From contig OZ024827.1 of assembly GCA_964016985.1 (NCBI GenBank), positions 59,138,681-59,202,680 of the forward strand: a stretch of 64,000 nucleotides of DNA. Reading direction: 5' to 3'. The translations under genes were made by a program, and so were the position numbers. This DNA is from Anodontia alba (lineage: Eukaryota; Mollusca; Bivalvia; Lucinida; Lucinidae). Positions 24,088 to 35,699 of the stretch are shown piece by piece. Under the pieces are notes generated by a model that did no database searches, was not told the origin of the DNA, and was given only the letters and a program-made list of their open reading frames with translations. Within the stretch, counting starts at the first letter, position 1. Every line of letters starts with the position of its first letter.

Positions 24088-24220
24088 AACCCAGAATATT
24101 GGGATGGACAGGCCTGACCAAACAGTGAAGACCCAGATTAGACGCCGCAGATCAAGACTTTTCTTTTCAATTTTACGACTAGTATGATAAAGAGTTAAGG
24201 TGTCCCAATACTAAGGGTAA
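24088..24220. mobile_element. Small MITE of family H with terminal inverted repeats
   Basis: Ends 'accc..atattggga' and 'tcccaatactaagggt' are near-complementary; the interior carries the 'cagtgaagacccagattaga' hairpin half. Same layout as 35082-35267 and 52989-53189. Confidence 0.6.
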
Positions 24221-24565
24221 ATATGGTAGGTACTTTCATATTCGGCTCTAGCTCAGAAACATTTGATTATTTACAAAACAATAAACGATGGTTTGTCTGC
24301 TGACTGAGCACGTCCCGTAAACATCTACTGCGTCACTCACCGCCCTGATTACATTTATTTACTTATTTTACTACATAATGCGGTAAATCAGTGGATTACA
24401 TTCGATTCTACATAAATTGCAATTGTGTTTAAAACCTCAGAAAAGTTGTCAATATTTTAGACTTACCACAAAAAATGGCCTTAGACTAACATAGCGCTAC
24501 CCAGCTACCCAGTCATGAATTATCTGCATTATCTATAATTGCAAAACTCTCAACGTATCAAATAA

Positions 24566-24700
24566 ATTTAAGAGGACTGGATAGACATGGTAGATTGTGT
24601 CCCATTGGTTTTAAAGTAAATCCCTTTTCAGAAAGGGCAAAATATATTTTGAGAGAGTTGCTTCAGAATTTGTTATGAAAGACCTATTTTTCATAAGGGT
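24566..24700. repeat. Dispersed repeat Y, copy
   Basis: 'aagaggactggata' and 'cccttttcagaaaggg' blocks shared with the other Y copies. Confidence 0.45.
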
Positions 24701-25121
24701 GATAAGTTTCTTTTAACTTTTAGTTTTGCTTTCTTGCAAAATATAACCTATCTGCAAAGGTTTCTAATATATAAGGAAAGACCTCGCTCCCATGAGGAAG
24801 ACATGAAAACGTTCTGGAAGACGAATACAAATCAGTCAAAATGTGAAAAGGAGTCTTTGGGGTAAGAATTCCCCGCAGAATTTTTCAGACGTATCATCTA
24901 TCGCCTATTCACGAACAGAAAATACCAGCCAGCACATTCACTCTGTCTGCTCAGGCCGATATAATCTTCAATATCATATGATTTTGTAAGCGAATAACAA
25001 ATGCCCTGATCAGGTTCCGCGGACGCGCAGGCTGATCTAGGCCTTCGCTTCCCATATATACCCCGAAGGCACGAATAAAAGTTCTTTGAATTTTCTGTAT
25101 GCCGTGTTTCAGAACAAAAAT

Positions 25122-25218
25122 GCGGTTATTATTATTAGTAGCACTACTACAGTATTATTATTATTATTATCATTATTAGTAGTAGTAGCTGTTGTAGTTG
25201 TACTAGTTATTGTAGTAT
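25122..25218. repeat. ATT/TAG trinucleotide repeat cluster
   Basis: Runs of (TTA)n and (TAG)n interleaved with CTA; ORFs across it are artefacts. Confidence 0.9.
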
Positions 25219-26040
25219 TGGTAGAGATAGGTGATAGATGATACGTCAGTAAAATTCTGCGAGGAATTCTTATTATATAGACAAAATACAGGAACATGAA
25301 CGTATAGTAAAGTCATACAGAGTTGAAAGCTAAACAAAATGCAATAAACTAGACAATAAATAATATAATAAAAATCTTTATACATTATAAAACAATCGGT
25401 CAAACAGAAGTAAGTACATCGTGCGTCATAAAAATGTGTGAGTTTGATTCATTACATGTACATGTGTCTGATATATAATTACAAAATCATTACTATTTTA
25501 GAGGGAGGTTAATAGACAAAATTAAACTTTTGAATACTGATACATGTATTTGGACAAGTAAGCTTAAATGGGTCTAAAGCTCAGTTAGCTACAGTCACTG
25601 TGATGACTTTCTATCGATGGTCCATCTGTTCATCTGTTACTCAGTTTTATCAAATACGAAATACATGTTCATAACTCAAACTTCTGCATATTTGTAGGCT
25701 TAAGTTACACAGGCCAATGAATTGAACGTTGTGACTGTTGCTAATAAAAACTGGTGTGATAGCAATGTGCCAATAGCGCTCCAGACTTGACAAACAAACT
25801 AGAGGTATAATTTCGTAACATTATGTCTTTATTTGTTACTGTAAATGTCATTATACGTTAAAATCAAAAGCTAAACATGTTAACAGTGTGCCGATGCTAA
25901 AATGGATGAACCGTTTAAAGTTTTTCTTTCTAGTAGTAGATAAATTACTTTAGTTACATGTTTGCAGATAAAATTGGAGCGATGTTGACAGATTATAGCT
26001 CATCTGAGCCGTTGGTTGTTGCTCAAGCTCCTGCCGCTTG
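25219..26040. other. No gene; isolated hairpin end
   Basis: AT-rich. At 25997-26012 'agctcatctgagc' resembles the terminal hairpin at 56042 but has no attached core repeats. Confidence 0.4.
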
Positions 26041-26046
26041 CACAAT

Positions 26047-26077
26047 TCCCAGCTAGCATTCTATTTAAATCTATATC
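26047..26077. repeat. Half copy of the 33903-34019 palindrome
   Basis: 'cccagctagcattct' then 'taaatctata' match the outer part of one arm at 33903; the second arm is absent. Confidence 0.6.
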
Positions 26078-26161
26078 AGACCATTCCAATATTTCTGTCT
26101 TGCCGGTAACGAACCGATGTAGATTTAAGCAGAATGCCATGTGGGTGGTTATAAAATGCTA

Positions 26162-26446
26162 TAGTCGAACTTCAATGGCTCGAACATCTTTGGGACCATA
26201 GAAAATTGTTCGAGACATGGGTAGTTCGAGCCACTGAGGGTTAATCATGGTGCCAGGTCAGGAAGCAAATAGTGATAATTTAGGGATTTTTTTTTATTTC
26301 CTTCACAATAATTGTATGTTGAGTATACTCATTAGAATCGCCTCGATGAGGCGATTATAATAAGTACACACAACCTACAATTTCATGATAAAATAAGAAA
26401 ATTTCCATAACGAGCCATCGCTGTTCGAGCTATTGAGGTTCGACTG
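26162..26446 (-). mobile_element. Tigger/pogo-like MITE, copy 2
   Basis: Reverse-complement relative of 16247-16569. It has TA on both sides (26160-26161, 26447-26448), the same ends with GAACYTCAAT, and the same palindromic centre 'cattagaatcgcctc' around 26330-26355. Its right end abuts the SINE-like tandem at 26451. Confidence 0.8.
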
Positions 26447-26450
26447 TATG

Positions 26451-27066
26451 TCGAAGGTCGGAGGCTTCCGCATATGTACTTCCCAGTATGGATGAAAGAA
26501 AGGTATATTTTGCCTTGAGAACCCTTATATATTTTTATTCGAATCTGAGCATTTTCCCTGACTATTCTTACGACATGAAAGTCGTAACAAAGGAATGAAG
26601 CATAGCTGCAAAATAAATCTCGTCTATTGTGGGATAAGAAACCCGGTCTGCCCGGATAGAAATCCAGTGCTCTAATCACTGAGCCAAAGAATCGACTCCC
26701 TGAAGCAGTTGTCAGAGATTCAAGCTATGCGTATTCTGCCGAGGCAGATTATCGAAGGTAGGAGTGCTAGACAGTAGCACTCCCCCTCTTCAAGAAAGTT
26801 ATCATTTACGATGACGCGATGCCATTTCGGCGAAGTAAAGTCCGATCCCGGACAAGCCCCAATCTTACGACATAAAAGTCGTAACAAATGAGGCATGGCT
26901 GAAAAAAAAATCCCGTCTGTTGTGGGATTCGGACCCGGTCTGCCCGGATAAAAATCCAATGCTTTCACCACTGAGCCAAAGAGTCGACTCCCTGACGCAG
27001 TTGTCAGAGATTGTATATACTCCTACAAGCTATGCGTAATCTGCCAAGGCAGATTATCGAAGGTAG
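26451..27066 (-). mobile_element. Tandem pair of tRNA-headed SINE-like units, ~303-bp period
   Basis: 'tcgaaggt' block starts at 26451, 26752 and 27057 (steps 301 and 305). On the minus strand each unit has a tRNA-like head (26992-26915 and 26700-26622) with box A 'tggctcagtg' and box B 'gggtccgaatccc' (worn in the second). The anticodon loops resemble Lys(UUU) and Arg(UCU). The bodies share 'gttacgacttttatgtcgta'-like and 'gatttttttttcagc'-like segments. Head-to-tail tandem copies of a SINE are unusual. Confidence 0.7.
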
Positions 27067-27394
27067 GAGTGCTAGACCGTAACACTATGCATCAGTCCGA
27101 AATGTATGTGAAATTAAATTAATTAAACGATTAAACTAGTCCTAGCTTCCGTGATCAGGCAGTGGTTTTGTTAGGTTAGCTTTACAACAATTATTCTGAT
27201 GTTAAGCTATTCTTTGACACTTCTAAATGAGTACCGTGTCAAACTGAAAAATGTCTATTGTTTACTTAGTTTGCTTGTTTAGACAATCATAAAATAAACG
27301 TAACCATGTTAAATGCTGTACCAGGTGTGCAAATTTCTGAATCTATCTTCATTTATAGCACTAAAAGCCCCCAAACGGAAAGTAAAACTGTTGA

Positions 27395-27573
27395 AGTGCA
27401 CTGCACATACTTAACCGAACTTACATCACCCATCATGATCTACGAAACTCAACATCCGCAGACATCGGGCAAGAGATATCTGGGCCAGAGATGCGAGAAA
27501 AGGCAGGCCCCACCCACCCAGCTAGCCATCTCAACTACCCCGACTCTCGAAGCAAGTCAGTCGCGGATATCAG
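27395..27573 (+). other. Coding-like segment ending at a consensus splice donor; possible exon
   Basis: GC content rises locally. A frame open from the TGA at 27392-27394 encodes a hydrophilic stretch (IGQEISGPEMREKAG, then LNYPDSRSKSVADI) and meets 'cag|gtagaa' at 27573/27574, a good donor. A competing frame (27306-27632, 108 aa) is also open. No domain recognised, no partner exon found. Confidence 0.2.
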
Positions 27574-27760
27574 GTAGAAAATGTTCGCAACAGCAAATAC
27601 ATTCGAATGAAGCCCTAATACACAAACAGTGAGAGAAGCCAAAATCCATTTAAGAATCAACTAACTGATGAGGGAACAGCAACCCTGACAAAGATTGCGT
27701 TTGAAGTCAAGGAGCTCAGCAAACCAGGAAAATTGATGACAATTTCATCAAAATCCAATG

Positions 27761-27787
27761 AAAAAAAAAAAAAAAAAAAAAAAAAAA
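27761..27787 (+). repeat. Poly(A) tract
   Basis: 27 A in a row. Confidence 0.98.
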
Positions 27788-27962
27788 GATTTGCAAAATA
27801 TTTATCAAGGGCGCTGCCATTTTGAATATTTTAATTCTGTTCAAAACTTTGCTTATTGTTTTGAGAAAGAACATTTTGTAAAAAAGCAAATGTTTGCACT
27901 TGCATGTAGAAGATAAAACAATATTTGTTGTAAATATGTAGTTCATTTAGCTTTTGCATATT

Positions 27963-28562
27963 TAAGGTGGAAGACAACAAAACTCAATATTTAGGTAAGA
28001 GACAAAAACTTTACATCAGTAAAAAATTCAATCTTTCTAAAGAACGTTTCTGCTTTCAGTTTGCGCCTCATAATAAGTCCTATGTTTTTATAACGTCACG
28101 AAATCGACATTGTTTTCGCGTTTTTGACGTCATTATTTATCCGCATAAAAGTACATATTTTTGCAATAACTTTACAAGGAACCGACATTCTGAATTTATT
28201 TTTATACCAAACTGTTTGTTACAACATGCCCTTTGACTTGATCTAAGTTGTATTTTGCATATATGTTCAGAAAATAAGTTATCGCAAGAAAAGTGAATTC
28301 TGGAAAATTTACGAATTCCTACCTTTTTCACATTTAAAGCTAAATTGCGAGAAATCTAGCTCGAGGACAATATTATTTTTTTTATTTATTTCCAAGCCAA
28401 TTCAATTTATAAGAGATTTATAAATAAAAAATAGCAGGTCGCCGAACTAAATATTTCAGTAAAAGAGATTTTATTACCCTACCCCCGGACGTGTTAAAAT
28501 TCGTTTTACATCGGTTTCACGGTTGACGTTAACGTAATATATGGTAGCTCTCTTTATTGTGT
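27963..28562 (+). repeat. ~600-bp repeat R, copy 1
   Basis: Begins 'taaggtggaagacaacaaaa' and ends 'acgtaatatatggtagctct'. A reverse-complement copy lies at 32683-33281 and a partial direct copy at 31978-32540. Contains 'gacgtcat' motifs. No coding capacity. Confidence 0.85.
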
Positions 28563-29030
28563 TATGAAGTATAAAAGAAAGTTTGAAAAGCGAAAAACTA
28601 ACCCGATATTTTCTCTGAATAAACCAAAGACGTTGATTTAATTCACCAAAATGCGTGTTTTAGAATCCGGACAGGTACCTGTAATGCTGAAAAAAAATCT
28701 TGTTTTCCTATCCCGGCAGGCCCGTCAAAATCGAGGCAACAAGAAAAAAAAAATGAAAAATAAAAGAAATTGTCAATCAACTCTTGCAGCCTGGGTAAAA
28801 ATATTATAATGCCGACATATCCCTATTAAAAATCGTCAATCAGTGTACATGTATGTCCTCTGTCACATTTTATTTCGATTGCGAATGTGGTTTGAAACGT
28901 CAGAATTCTTTCGTTATAAGATGTCTTTTTTTTGTTGACTTTTAGTCTTTTTTTTTTTTTTTTTTTTTTTGGTTGACTTTTACGCTGATTTTTCATTACA
29001 TGAAATGAGCCTTGGAACTGTATGGCTTAA
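28563..29030. other. No gene recognised
   Basis: Contains an interrupted T run (28926-28971). Confidence 0.4.
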
Positions 29031-29033
29031 CAC

Positions 29034-29225
29034 TTATATTACCCCGCTACATAATAGTGGCGGGGCATAATGGTTTCACGTTGGTCGTCCGTAAGTCCGT
29101 CCGTCCCTCCCTCCGTATTTTCGTTTCCAGACGATAACTTGGTCAATTTCAACGGATTTTCATCAAACTTGATGTAGGCATTAATATTATAGAAAGCTGA
29201 TCCGGGATTGTTAAAGGGCAAGGTT
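29034..29225 (-). mobile_element. Right end of a pearl-like element (hairpin plus ACGG tract)
   Basis: On the minus strand an acgg/gagg tract (29110-29090) leads into a hairpin at 29075-29036 with arms 'tgccccgcc' and 'gcggggta'. Core repeats were not seen, so this is probably a truncated end. Confidence 0.55.
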
Positions 29226-29871
29226 GGTCAGTAATAATGCAATCATTGCAGTGTTTTTATATTCAACCACTGGGATTGGGCGACACGATAGATGTTGTTG
29301 AATCCACCATTTTCTCCCATGAACAGACTCGTCGAGTATGTTGTTTTCAAATTGTGGATGCCAAATTTTCAAAGGATCTCTTTTCATGTTATTTTGAGAT
29401 TACAGGAGTTGTTTTTGTGCTGTTTGGTGGCCAGAAAAAGTATCCACTATACTATACTTTTTTAGCCGTGAAGTTAGTCATCAGTTATCCTCAGAATGTC
29501 TGTCGAAATATCGGACACGCCCTTCACAGCTAAAATAATTTACTATACATTGATAAAGTGTTGCTCTTTCATTACATTTTCCGGTCGTTTGAAACTATAC
29601 ATTTCAACACATAATGTGAACAGAGTTGCACTAAACTCGGGGCTAGGTAGCATAAAGGATCGGGTTTTACTGTTCTTCAACACAATTTAGGCCATTTCGG
29701 TCGGCCACGGTCAGTTAGTCTAATCACATTGTTCCTGGACAGGCTTCCCGACCATTGACTGAGTGAAGAAAATCCACTAATTGATCAAATGATCAGATAA
29801 ATTCTCGCCTCATTTGAAGATTTAGATTTTGTTTTAAAAAATTGTGTTATTTCCATATACGAATTAAGCCA

Positions 29872-30100
29872 CCGCATGACAGAACCAGCAATTTCTTGTG
29901 CACCCTGCGAAGATTTGGATCAGCCTGGGCATCTATCTAGTCTGATCAACATTTTCGATGTCCGCATGAAAGCAGATTGGGCCCTTAGGTATACATGTAC
30001 ATTGCGCGCACAGCAAAGATTCTGATCAGACTAAGAGAATGCCCAGTTTGATCCGAGTCTTCGCTAGGCCCACAGACTAAACTGTTAGTTTGTCATGGAC
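29872..30100. repeat. Foldback F, copy 1
   Basis: Inverted halves: 'gaagatttggatcagcctgg' with 'agtctgatca', then 'tgatcagact' with 'gcccagtttgatccgagtc'. Related sequence at 45060-45230, 55470-55620 and 61180-61340. Confidence 0.65.
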
Positions 30101-30255
30101 AGGCTTAGATTTTTTTATGTGTATTTCGTGATTGTGTCCAACTATATTGAAAAAGGTAAGTGGTATGGCTGACCATCACAAAACAAAGGGTATTGATTCA
30201 TGTACATTCATTCGGAAGTTTCATTTTATTATAATTTTGGCCTCTGAATACCCCA

Positions 30256-30312
30256 GTTTGCCCTTCGACAAGTAAGTCTGTGGAAGGGCAAATGATTTGT
30301 CGAAGGACAAAC
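30256..30312. repeat. Imperfect palindrome
   Basis: 'tttgcccttcgacaa' pairs with 'ttgtcgaaggacaaa'. Confidence 0.7.
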
Positions 30313-30857
30313 AAGTGACCGAAGGACTAATAGATCTGACCTGTTTATACCGTACGACAATAAAAATCTGCCTGTAGAATTAGCCGTTCCCTTTTCCAAA
30401 TGGAATGGTGAATTCTGACAAACGTCGGTTTATGAGAACTATTTCTTGTATAAAACCTTTATAAAACTGCATTATTGAAATATTGAGTCTGGTAAAATAA
30501 AATCTGGTAAATAAAAACATGAATGTCCCTTTTCATACATAGTCAATCGATAAAGGCACAATCCAAACACAAATTTTCCTAATGGGAAAACGGCTTACAA
30601 ACGGAATCTTCACGGTAACGTTTTGACGTAGACAATCAGTTTTGCTATTTTTTTTTTTTTTTTGGTCGAATGTTTACAATCGACCCAGAGTATACAAAAA
30701 CAAACTTTCCTTTAGGTTGTTATCTACATGATTATCAATGACCAATGAAATCAAACCGCGCGTTAGGCTGACTTACTGTTCACAATATGGAACCCACAAC
30801 CTGTGATCTCCGAACCGAACTATTTTCTGAAATCTGGACTAAGCTTAGTGCTGGGAC

Positions 30858-30940
30858 ACAGGCAAACCGTGCAGACCCAGATCAGACGACACAGAACGCG
30901 GCTTCTGATCTGGGCCTACACCGTTTACTTAAATTACACA
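30858..30940. repeat. Hairpin repeat H
   Basis: 'aaaccgtgcagacccagatc' pairs with 'gatctgggcctacaccgttt'. Confidence 0.65.
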
Positions 30941-31114
30941 TTCTTCGTTTTACCAGCCTATATTCAAAGACAATCGACCAACCAGGGCTGTCAATGCTTT
31001 GACTTCAATGGTATTAACGTCATATCAGGACGAAATTAGGGCGATATTCTAATTATCCGAACTGCGTTCAAAACTGCGAGCGACGGATCGCGCGTGTGTC
31101 CGGCAGACTGGTAT

Positions 31115-31330
31115 CTAGCTGTACACAATGTAGATGTACAAAGTCCTGTCCATACATCGCATGCGAGCGATTACTGTTTGGAACTCATCTAAGGTGATAT
31201 ATATGGTTCTACACGCTTTTTCAGTCTGGTAAACCGTTACTTCAAGCCTTGCTTCATCGAGGTTCTGTTTGATGACTTTTCCATTTTCATGCCGGTGGCT
31301 GATATTCAAGAAATGCAGAGGCGGTCTCAT
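31115..31330 (-). CDS. Candidate small protein, 71 aa, unknown
   Basis: Starts at an ATG on the minus strand (31330) and runs to a stop at 31115. The composition looks like a real folded protein and not a chance frame: charged (HENGKVIKQNLDEARLEVTV) followed by YQTEKACRTIYITLDEFQ and ARMRCMDRTLYI. A beta strand followed by 'RTIYITLDEFQ' faintly resembles PC4-type (p15) single-strand-binding domains, where a basic 'GI.L..EQ' segment is conserved; this is conjecture. No neighbouring gene, no clear promoter, and it sits between repeats, so it may be an exon or a mobile-element passenger. Confidence 0.3.
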   Translation of the reverse strand: MRPPLHFLNISHRHENGKVIKQNLDEARLEVTVYQTEKACRTIYITLDEFQTVIARMRCMDRTLYIYIVYS

Positions 31331-31458
31331 TTGTACTCCATGATATATACGTACTCTGAGGCAATAAAAAGTATACAGATTTTTATTTCGGAAAACCTGT
31401 TTATGGGTAAATTTGTTCGTTAAAATGTTTTATGGTCTTTTTTGTTAAACGTCTAGCT

Positions 31459-31487
31459 TTGCAAAAAAAAAAAAAAAAAAAAAAAAA
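31459..31487 (+). repeat. Poly(A) tract
   Basis: Near-pure run of about 27 A. Confidence 0.97.
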
Positions 31488-31977
31488 TGGAGTTATAAAT
31501 TATGGACTTATGGTCCCTTAATTAAAAATCGTATTCCATTCAGAAACAGATTCCTATAAGATAAATGGCATTTGACATTCTGTAAATGTCTTACACAAAT
31601 GTCTATGAGTTATTTTCTCCGAAATCCCCATCGTACGGCTTCAAACCTAATTCAATATCTACCTGTCCTACATTATCTCCCTCTGAATGGAAAATATAGG
31701 GAATTGAAAGGGTCTCTATCTCAATTGGTGTCAGACTTGGAATTTTTGGAACTTGTTTATTGCATTAGCGTCTTCGAGATTTTAGATAAAAACTCTTCAA
31801 ACTGTTCATTGAAAAGAAAAAAAAATGTCAATAAACGGTCCATAGAAACTTAGTGCATTCTAACAGAAGGTGAATGTAATGTCAAAAACATTGGTTCCTT
31901 GGTATAGAAAATTGACTTTTTACTATGTGATACTTTAAGATATAGAACAAGTCCTTACAGATTTTTTTTATCCTTCC

Positions 31978-32540
31978 ATATAACGTTTCTGCTTTCAGTT
32001 GTGTGTCATAATAAATCCGTCATTTTTGCAACATCACGAAAACATACCTATCTAATTTTTACCCCCTTAAGCCCCACTTTCATATAGTAAAACTGGGGTT
32101 TACGGGGGTATACATTATTTTCTTATTTCTTTTCAAAAACATAGATCGTGGGTACTCGTTAGAACCGCCTTAATCTATGTTTTGGCGAGGCGGTTCTAAC
32201 GAGTACCCACATTCTATATTTTTAGCAGAAATATGAAAAATATAAGAATTTTTATCAGAAAACTTTCAGTTTTTTTGGTGGTGAAATTTTCAATTTATTT
32301 GAATAGGCGTGTTTTCGTAATGACGTCATGAAAAAGGTATGGTTTGGACATTTTGACGTCATGATTAGCCGCATGAAATGAGATTTATGAAAGAATGATC
32401 TTGCTACTATGCTCATTCAATGTTTGATCGCTAGAAAATGTGAATCATTTTTTTTTTTTTTTTTTTTTTTACTTCGAATTTGTACATTTTTATTTTTAAG
32501 GCAAGATTGCTTGAAATCTAGTCTGAAGACACCATCTGCT
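31978..32540 (+). repeat. Repeat R, partial copy 3, containing palindrome P copy 1
   Basis: 'aacgtttctgctttcag', 'cataataa.tcc', 'gacgtcat.att..ccgca' and 'gcgagaaatcta'-like blocks match copy 1 in order, but the middle (about 32035-32330) is taken by a long palindrome. Confidence 0.65.
32035..32330. mobile_element. Palindrome P, copy 1
   Basis: Arms include 'gggtactcgttagaaccgcc' and its complement around 32150-32210, with 'acatag' and 'ttctgc..aaaa' outside them and 'cgaaaacatacc'/'ggcgtgttttcg' at the far ends. Copies at 43430-43650 and 45545-45810. Confidence 0.75.
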
Positions 32541-32682
32541 TGTCAGATTATCTCAAATTATTGTCAGTTCAAAACAAGTTTGTAAAAAAGATATGTCTTC
32601 GGCCTACTTTTTTCAGAAATGATAATATTGCAACTAAACCCCAAGTTGTACAACGTCCTGGCGTACGTAACGTATAATTAAT

Positions 32683-33281
32683 GCAATAACGAGAGCTACC
32701 ATATATTACGTTAACGTCACCCGTAAAGCCGATGTAAAGTGGACGTTAGCGCGTCCTGGGGTAGGGTTATAAAATCTGTCTTCCTGAAAAAATTAGTTCG
32801 ATGACCCACTAGTTTTTATTTATAAATCTCTTCCGAATTGAATTTGCTTGGAAATAATTAAAACAAATAATATTGTATTCGAGCTAGATTTCGCGCTATT
32901 TAGCTTTAAACGTGAAAAAAGTACGAATTCGTAATTTTTCCAGAAATCACTTTTCCGGCGATAATTTGTTTTCTGAACATAAATGTAAAATACAACTTAG
33001 ATCAATTCGTAGGGTATGTTATTACAAGTAATTTGGTATAAAAATAAATTCAGAATGTCAGTTCCTTGTAAAGTTATTGCAAAAAATATGCATTTTTATG
33101 CGGACAAATAATGACGTCAAGACGCGAAAACCATGTCGATTTCGTGACGTTATAAAAACGAAGGAGTTATTATGGGGCACAAATTGAAAGCAGAAACGTT
33201 CTTTAGATAGATTGAATTTTTCACTGATGCATAGTTTTTGTCTCTAAACTAAATATTGAGTTTTGTTGTCTTCCACCTTAA
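32683..33281 (-). repeat. Repeat R, copy 2, inverted relative to copy 1
   Basis: Runs from 'agagctaccatatattacgt' to 'ttgttgtcttccacctta', the reverse complement of 27963-28562 with point differences throughout (roughly 80-85% alike by eye). The pair could form a ~600-bp stem across 4.1 kb. Confidence 0.85.
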
Positions 33282-33534
33282 TAAGGACTTTACTACGTCA
33301 TACATTTCCATTAAATATTAAAAAATGGACGTACCAATGAGAACTCTTGGCAATTTTTAATTTTCATCCAGTTTTGATCGAATCCGCACCATATTTAAAG
33401 TCAAAGTTCATTTTAGACACGTGGTTCCCTTTAACCCTGTCCTGCTGAATAAATCAAGATGCCACGCCCACTTCTAATTCGCAGCCAATCAGATCACTTG
33501 ATCCTGATTGTTGCTATAAATTCACAAACTTAAT

Positions 33535-33612
33535 GGCAAACAGTGCAGATCCAGATCAGTTGGCTTCTTCAGAAGTCAACTGCTCTGGATCTACACTGTT
33601 TGCAATGGCAAG
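33535..33612. repeat. Hairpin repeat H, well conserved
   Basis: 'ggcaaacagtgcagatccag' pairs with 'ctggatctacactgtttgc'; inner 'gttggcttc..gaagtcaac' also pairs. Confidence 0.85.
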
Positions 33613-33902
33613 GTATATCCGGGTACAGCAGGACAAGGGTTAATCAAGACTATCGATTATTATTTCTGTTCCTTGAAGCTAATAAACACTGCAGAAAATG
33701 TATTTCATTAACGAAAGCGCCACATGTTAAGTATCCAGTTTAGATCTCCACGCAACGAGGTACTGATTGGACTCGCCTCGCCAAGTATGTGTTTGTGAAA
33801 AAAAGATACATACATTGTATCAATACGTTTGGTTAAAACAAAGCTGTTCTACTAGACTTCTCTTCCCCAAATTATACATCTATCATTCATTTACATTCAT
33901 TT

Positions 33903-34019
33903 CCCAGCTAGCATTCTTTATAAATCTATAGCGGGCCGTTATCGGCCCGTCAGGGTAGCTGACGGGCCGATAACGGCCCGCTATAGATTCATAAAGAATG
34001 CTTACTGGGTTTAGCTGCT
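33903..34019. repeat. Near-perfect 51-bp palindrome
   Basis: Arms 33903-33953 and 33959-34019 region pair with only about three differences (core 'gcgggccgttatcggcccgt'); loop about 5 nt. A half copy lies at 26047. Confidence 0.9.
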
Positions 34020-34575
34020 CACGCGAAACTTCTGATAATTTCTTTTTCCACTCACACCCACGATTCCTCTTTGTACTGTATGAAGTAGAGAGTTTTGGGC
34101 CTCGATTTTAAATAATTAAAGCATTTTATTCCATGGATCTGATTCAAACCTCGTTAAACCGTCCACTATAAAAAACAAAACCTTAATTTGCACAGTAGTA
34201 GTTCGGAAGCTGAAAGCTTACACTTTATACTGCTAACTACATATATAAGCAGACGCCATTTTAAAACAATTTTCTTTTATTTTTCACAGCAAAATAAGAC
34301 TTGATATTTTATTCAAATTGTCTCCTTACGTGACAATTCGGATGAAATGTCAAGTCTTATTTTGAGTGAAAACCAAAAACAATACCACTTATTTACATTT
34401 GCCTGCCCAGAGAGTGCTAAAGCTTACACAAACATAACAATAAGATAGCAGCTGTTTATAATGCCGTCGTTTTTATAGAATTACCATAAATAACCTAAAT
34501 AATCGCACACCTTTACTCATTATAATGCATACCCTGAATTTGGAAAAACTCTATTTAAGTACTTGCTTATGTGCT
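34020..34575. other. No gene recognised
   Basis: A spaced pair 'aagacttgatattt' (34296) and 'gtcaagtctta' (34350) is weakly inverted; nothing coding. Confidence 0.4.
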
Positions 34576-34577
34576 TG

Positions 34578-34650
34578 AATGGCAAACAGTGTAGACCCAG
34601 ATAAAACCGAGCAATTCCATCTGGATCTACAATTGTTACTCAGGCAGGTA
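34578..34650. repeat. Hairpin repeat H, worn copy
   Basis: 'ggcaaacagtgtagacccag' with 'ctggatctacaattgtt'. Confidence 0.6.
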
Positions 34651-34935
34651 TGTCCGAAATTTAGTGTAAGTACAGTTTTTTTTTCTGCTTCGACAGTAAA
34701 GGTGAAAAACAAATAACTTGAAAACGTTATAAATCGATCCGCACTCAGGCCCTAGGTTCTCCAGGTGCAGTTGACCTACTGTATGTAGTACGTTAGAATA
34801 AAAAGTGTTTACTGTTGCCGTATAATAAAACAATTGAAATGATGTGATTAAAAATGAAAACAAGACATGGCTGTAAGGCCCTCATCAAACAGCAAATTCT
34901 GATAAAAAACACCTTTACTCATGGCGCGGCTCGTG

Positions 34936-34987
34936 TGTGTGTGTGTGGGGGGGGGGGGGGAGGGGGGTTGGGGGGGGGGGAGGGGAG
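34936..34987. repeat. GT then G-rich tract
   Basis: (GT)n followed by runs of 13, 6 and 10 G with A/T interruptions; satisfies the four-G-run rule for a G-quadruplex. Confidence 0.95.
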
Positions 34988-35081
34988 GAAGTGTTATAAG
35001 CCTACGATACATAAAGCCTGGCCAAGGTCTTTGGGTTTCATCAGTACCAACTACAGTACACTCGTACATTGTAATTATACT

Positions 35082-35267
35082 TACCCTAAGCATTCGGACA
35101 GACAAGCCTGAGCAAGCAGTGCACACCCAGATCAGAATGCACAGAACTCCGCATTTGATCACGATCTTCCCTACGTTTTTACCCATCGAGCAGTTTGTTT
35201 AGATATATGGAGATCAATTAAAATGTTAGGACAATGGTGGTAAGGAGTTAAGGTGTCCGAATAAGGT
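35082..35267. mobile_element. MITE of family H
   Basis: Ends 'ttaccctaagcattcggaca' and 'tgtccgaataagg' are near-complementary; interior has 'cagtgcacacccagatcaga'. Confidence 0.65.
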
Positions 35268-35699
35268 CTCTGTATAAATAAAGTTTCTGAAGAAACAACG
35301 AAATACGGTTTCACTTTTGACTGCCACTTCGGGGCTTTACAATCAGATCAGGACCTTCTCTCTTCGTCAATTTATTCTACACAGTCCTACGCTTCTATAA
35401 TTTGACAACGAAGGCCGTGTTTAGACGGTACAATAATACATTCTCATTTGGTCCTTCGTGCGTTCATATGCGATAAGGCTCATTTTCTAACGTTCTGTCA
35501 CATCCATATTATGATTGATAATTTTACATCATTTTAATGACCATATAAGCCGCCTTTTGTGAAAACGAACATGCACGGTCTGATGAGAGTAGACACCATT
35601 CGTATGGACATTGTTTGGATGTTGTAGAGTTCAATCACAGATGCAGCAGGTGATTTTTTTTTTGTTATTGTTTAGAAGAAATAAGGCTTGAATCGTCCG

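Noticed and set aside
34848..35202. Overlapping ORFs on both strands rich in Gly or Pro
   Set aside because: Produced by the G-rich tract at 34936-34987.
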